From CAZAGD01 sp049699975 (GTDB taxonomy: Bacteria > Desulfobacterota > SM23-61), in NCBI GenBank assembly GCA_049699975.1, contig JBNAWB010000020.1, forward strand, positions 1 to 30,858: 30,858 nucleotides of DNA, given 5' to 3'. Positions 30,416 through 30,858 of this stretch are shown here, piece by piece. The notes under the pieces are model-generated. The model saw only the letters and a list, made by a program, of their open reading frames with translations, did no database searches and was not told where the DNA came from. How positions within the stretch are numbered: the stretch's first letter is position 1; every line of letters begins with the position of its first letter. A program made the translations under genes and the position numbers.

Positions 30416-30640
30416 GTGAAAAGAGAAAATGGTAAGTGGAGGAGAAATTAGCAATTGTCCTTGTCCGCCAGAGGCGGATCCGCCTTTTGGTGGAAGGGGT
30501 TAAAGGAGAAGAGGTCTATAGCTGAAATATGTAGGGAGCATAAGATCAGTGAGACCCTGGATGGTAGGTGGAGGGATAAGTTTCTTGAGTGAAGGAACAG
30601 GGGACTTATCAATGGCTCATCTGATGAAATCATTTATGAG
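30416..30640 (+). pseudogene. IS3-type transposase OrfA remnant, carrying a palindromic insertion
   Basis: Read across frames, the plus strand gives RKW-stop-VEEKLAIVL, then after an interruption EGVKGEE, a frameshift, RSIAEICREHKISET, RWRDKFLE-stop and GLINGSSDE. This is the helix-turn-helix OrfA of IS3-type transposases (normally like RRKWSVEEKLAIVLEGLKGE, then RSIAEICREHQIS and YRWRDKFLEGG). At least two stops and two frameshifts are present, and OrfB is not visible before the window edge. AGGGGG precedes the GTG at 30416. Between the VL codons and the EG codons lie 30 extra bases (30463-30492) built on CCGCCAGAGGCGGATCCGCC. Confidence 0.8.
30463..30492. repeat. 30-bp palindromic insertion inside the transposase remnant
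   Basis: The core GGCGGATCCGCC is perfectly self-complementary, preceded by GTCCGCCAGA. It breaks the OrfA consensus exactly between VL and EG and is ten codons long, so it kept the frame. It is related to the CCAGAGGCAGGCCTGAG family at 486 and 13445. Confidence 0.65.
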
Positions 30641-30720
30641 GTATGAGGGATATGGCAACACTCGGGATAGAGCAAATATTCACCTGTTATGATAATCCAA
30701 AGACAATGCAAGAGACGGGG

Positions 30721-30747
30721 CCCCAAAAAATCGAGAGATTTTTGGGG
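30721..30747. terminator. Hairpin CCCCAAAAAATC/GATTTTTGGGG
   Basis: CCCCAAAAAATC (30721-30732) pairs with GATTTTTGGGG (30737-30747) around a GAGA loop, one base short of perfect. It could be a terminator, though no clean T-run follows, or a structured end of the decayed insertion sequence. Confidence 0.4.
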
Positions 30748-30858
30748 TGTTATTAGGAAAAAAAGACAGCATGACCTCTACAACTTCATGGCCTAAAAAT
30801 ATATAGCTGACCGTCGATCACTTTTGAAATTCGTACCTACTTCAGGCGGGAGGGGGAG

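Larger units (their letters stand above)
30217..30858. other. Right-edge region: decayed insertion sequence and repeats
   Basis: About 640 bases without an intact gene. It holds the upstream region of the Ldh-family gene, a broken IS3-type OrfA (30416-30640), a strong hairpin (30721-30747) and, as the last 14 bases, a copy of the G-rich repeat also seen at 27991-28004. The minus-strand frame at 30448-30633 only shadows the transposase remnant. Confidence 0.6.

Noticed and set aside
30448..30633. 61-residue minus-strand frame at the right edge
   Set aside because: It is the antisense of the IS3 OrfA remnant, whose plus-strand protein consensus is clear.
1..30858. CRISPR arrays, tRNA or rRNA genes, riboswitches
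   Set aside because: I looked for regularly spaced direct repeats, GGTTCRANYCC-type T-arms with flanking stems, rRNA signatures and known riboswitch cores in the gaps and found none. The repeats present are dispersed and palindromic.

Overview
The window comes from a bacterial chromosome of moderate GC content (low-to-mid forties percent by eye). Its genes look like those of a strict anaerobe: a TAXI-type TRAP transporter, a tungsten aldehyde:ferredoxin oxidoreductase remnant, a UroD-family (corrinoid or coenzyme M type) methyltransferase relative, a fused CoA-transferase, enoyl-CoA hydratase and HMG-CoA-lyase-type enzymes. This mix, with an IhfB-like protein, fits a Desulfobacterota-like subsurface organism. 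That placement is inferred from gene content only; no rRNA or other phylogenetic marker is present.

Layout. 1-2.8 kb is housekeeping: nadK (5' part only), rarA, a 32-residue bS22/COX24-type ribosomal protein, ihfB and a small coiled-coil protein. 3.4-5.4 kb holds an enoyl-CoA hydratase and an ECF sigma factor with its zinc-finger anti-sigma partner. 5.6-10.9 kb has threonine synthase, a fused CoA-transferase, a serine/alanine-glyoxylate-type aminotransferase and an unrecognised protein with a Cys cluster. 10.9-12.8 kb has a HAD hydrolase and a class IV aminotransferase on the minus strand. About 1 kb of gene-free repeat debris follows. 13.8-16.8 kb is a minus-strand operon (broken aldehyde:ferredoxin oxidoreductase, VOC protein, UroD-family protein, MFS). 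17.3-20.7 kb is plus-strand: strictosidine-synthase/SMP-30-like propeller, MFS, HMG-CoA lyase-like. 21.0-27.9 kb is a six-gene minus-strand operon behind a near-consensus sigma-70 promoter: TAXI binding protein, TRAP permease, methyltransferase, MFS, PanB-like enzyme and alpha/beta hydrolase. 28.3-30.2 kb has a second methyltransferase and an Ldh-family dehydrogenase. The window ends in a decayed IS3-type transposase.

From 13.8 kb on, three MFS carriers and one TRAP system are interleaved with enzymes acting on hydroxy, keto and CoA-linked acids. I read this as an organic-acid uptake and catabolism region; the substrates cannot be read from sequence. The most notable observations are: an aldehyde oxidoreductase gene reduced to its two ends by one large internal deletion; a 246-bp MITE-like element with perfect 17-bp terminal inverted repeats; an IS remnant that itself carries a 30-bp palindromic insertion; the TRAP/PanB operon; and several families of short palindromic repeats filling the intergenic spaces. 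No CRISPR array, tRNA, rRNA or riboswitch was seen.
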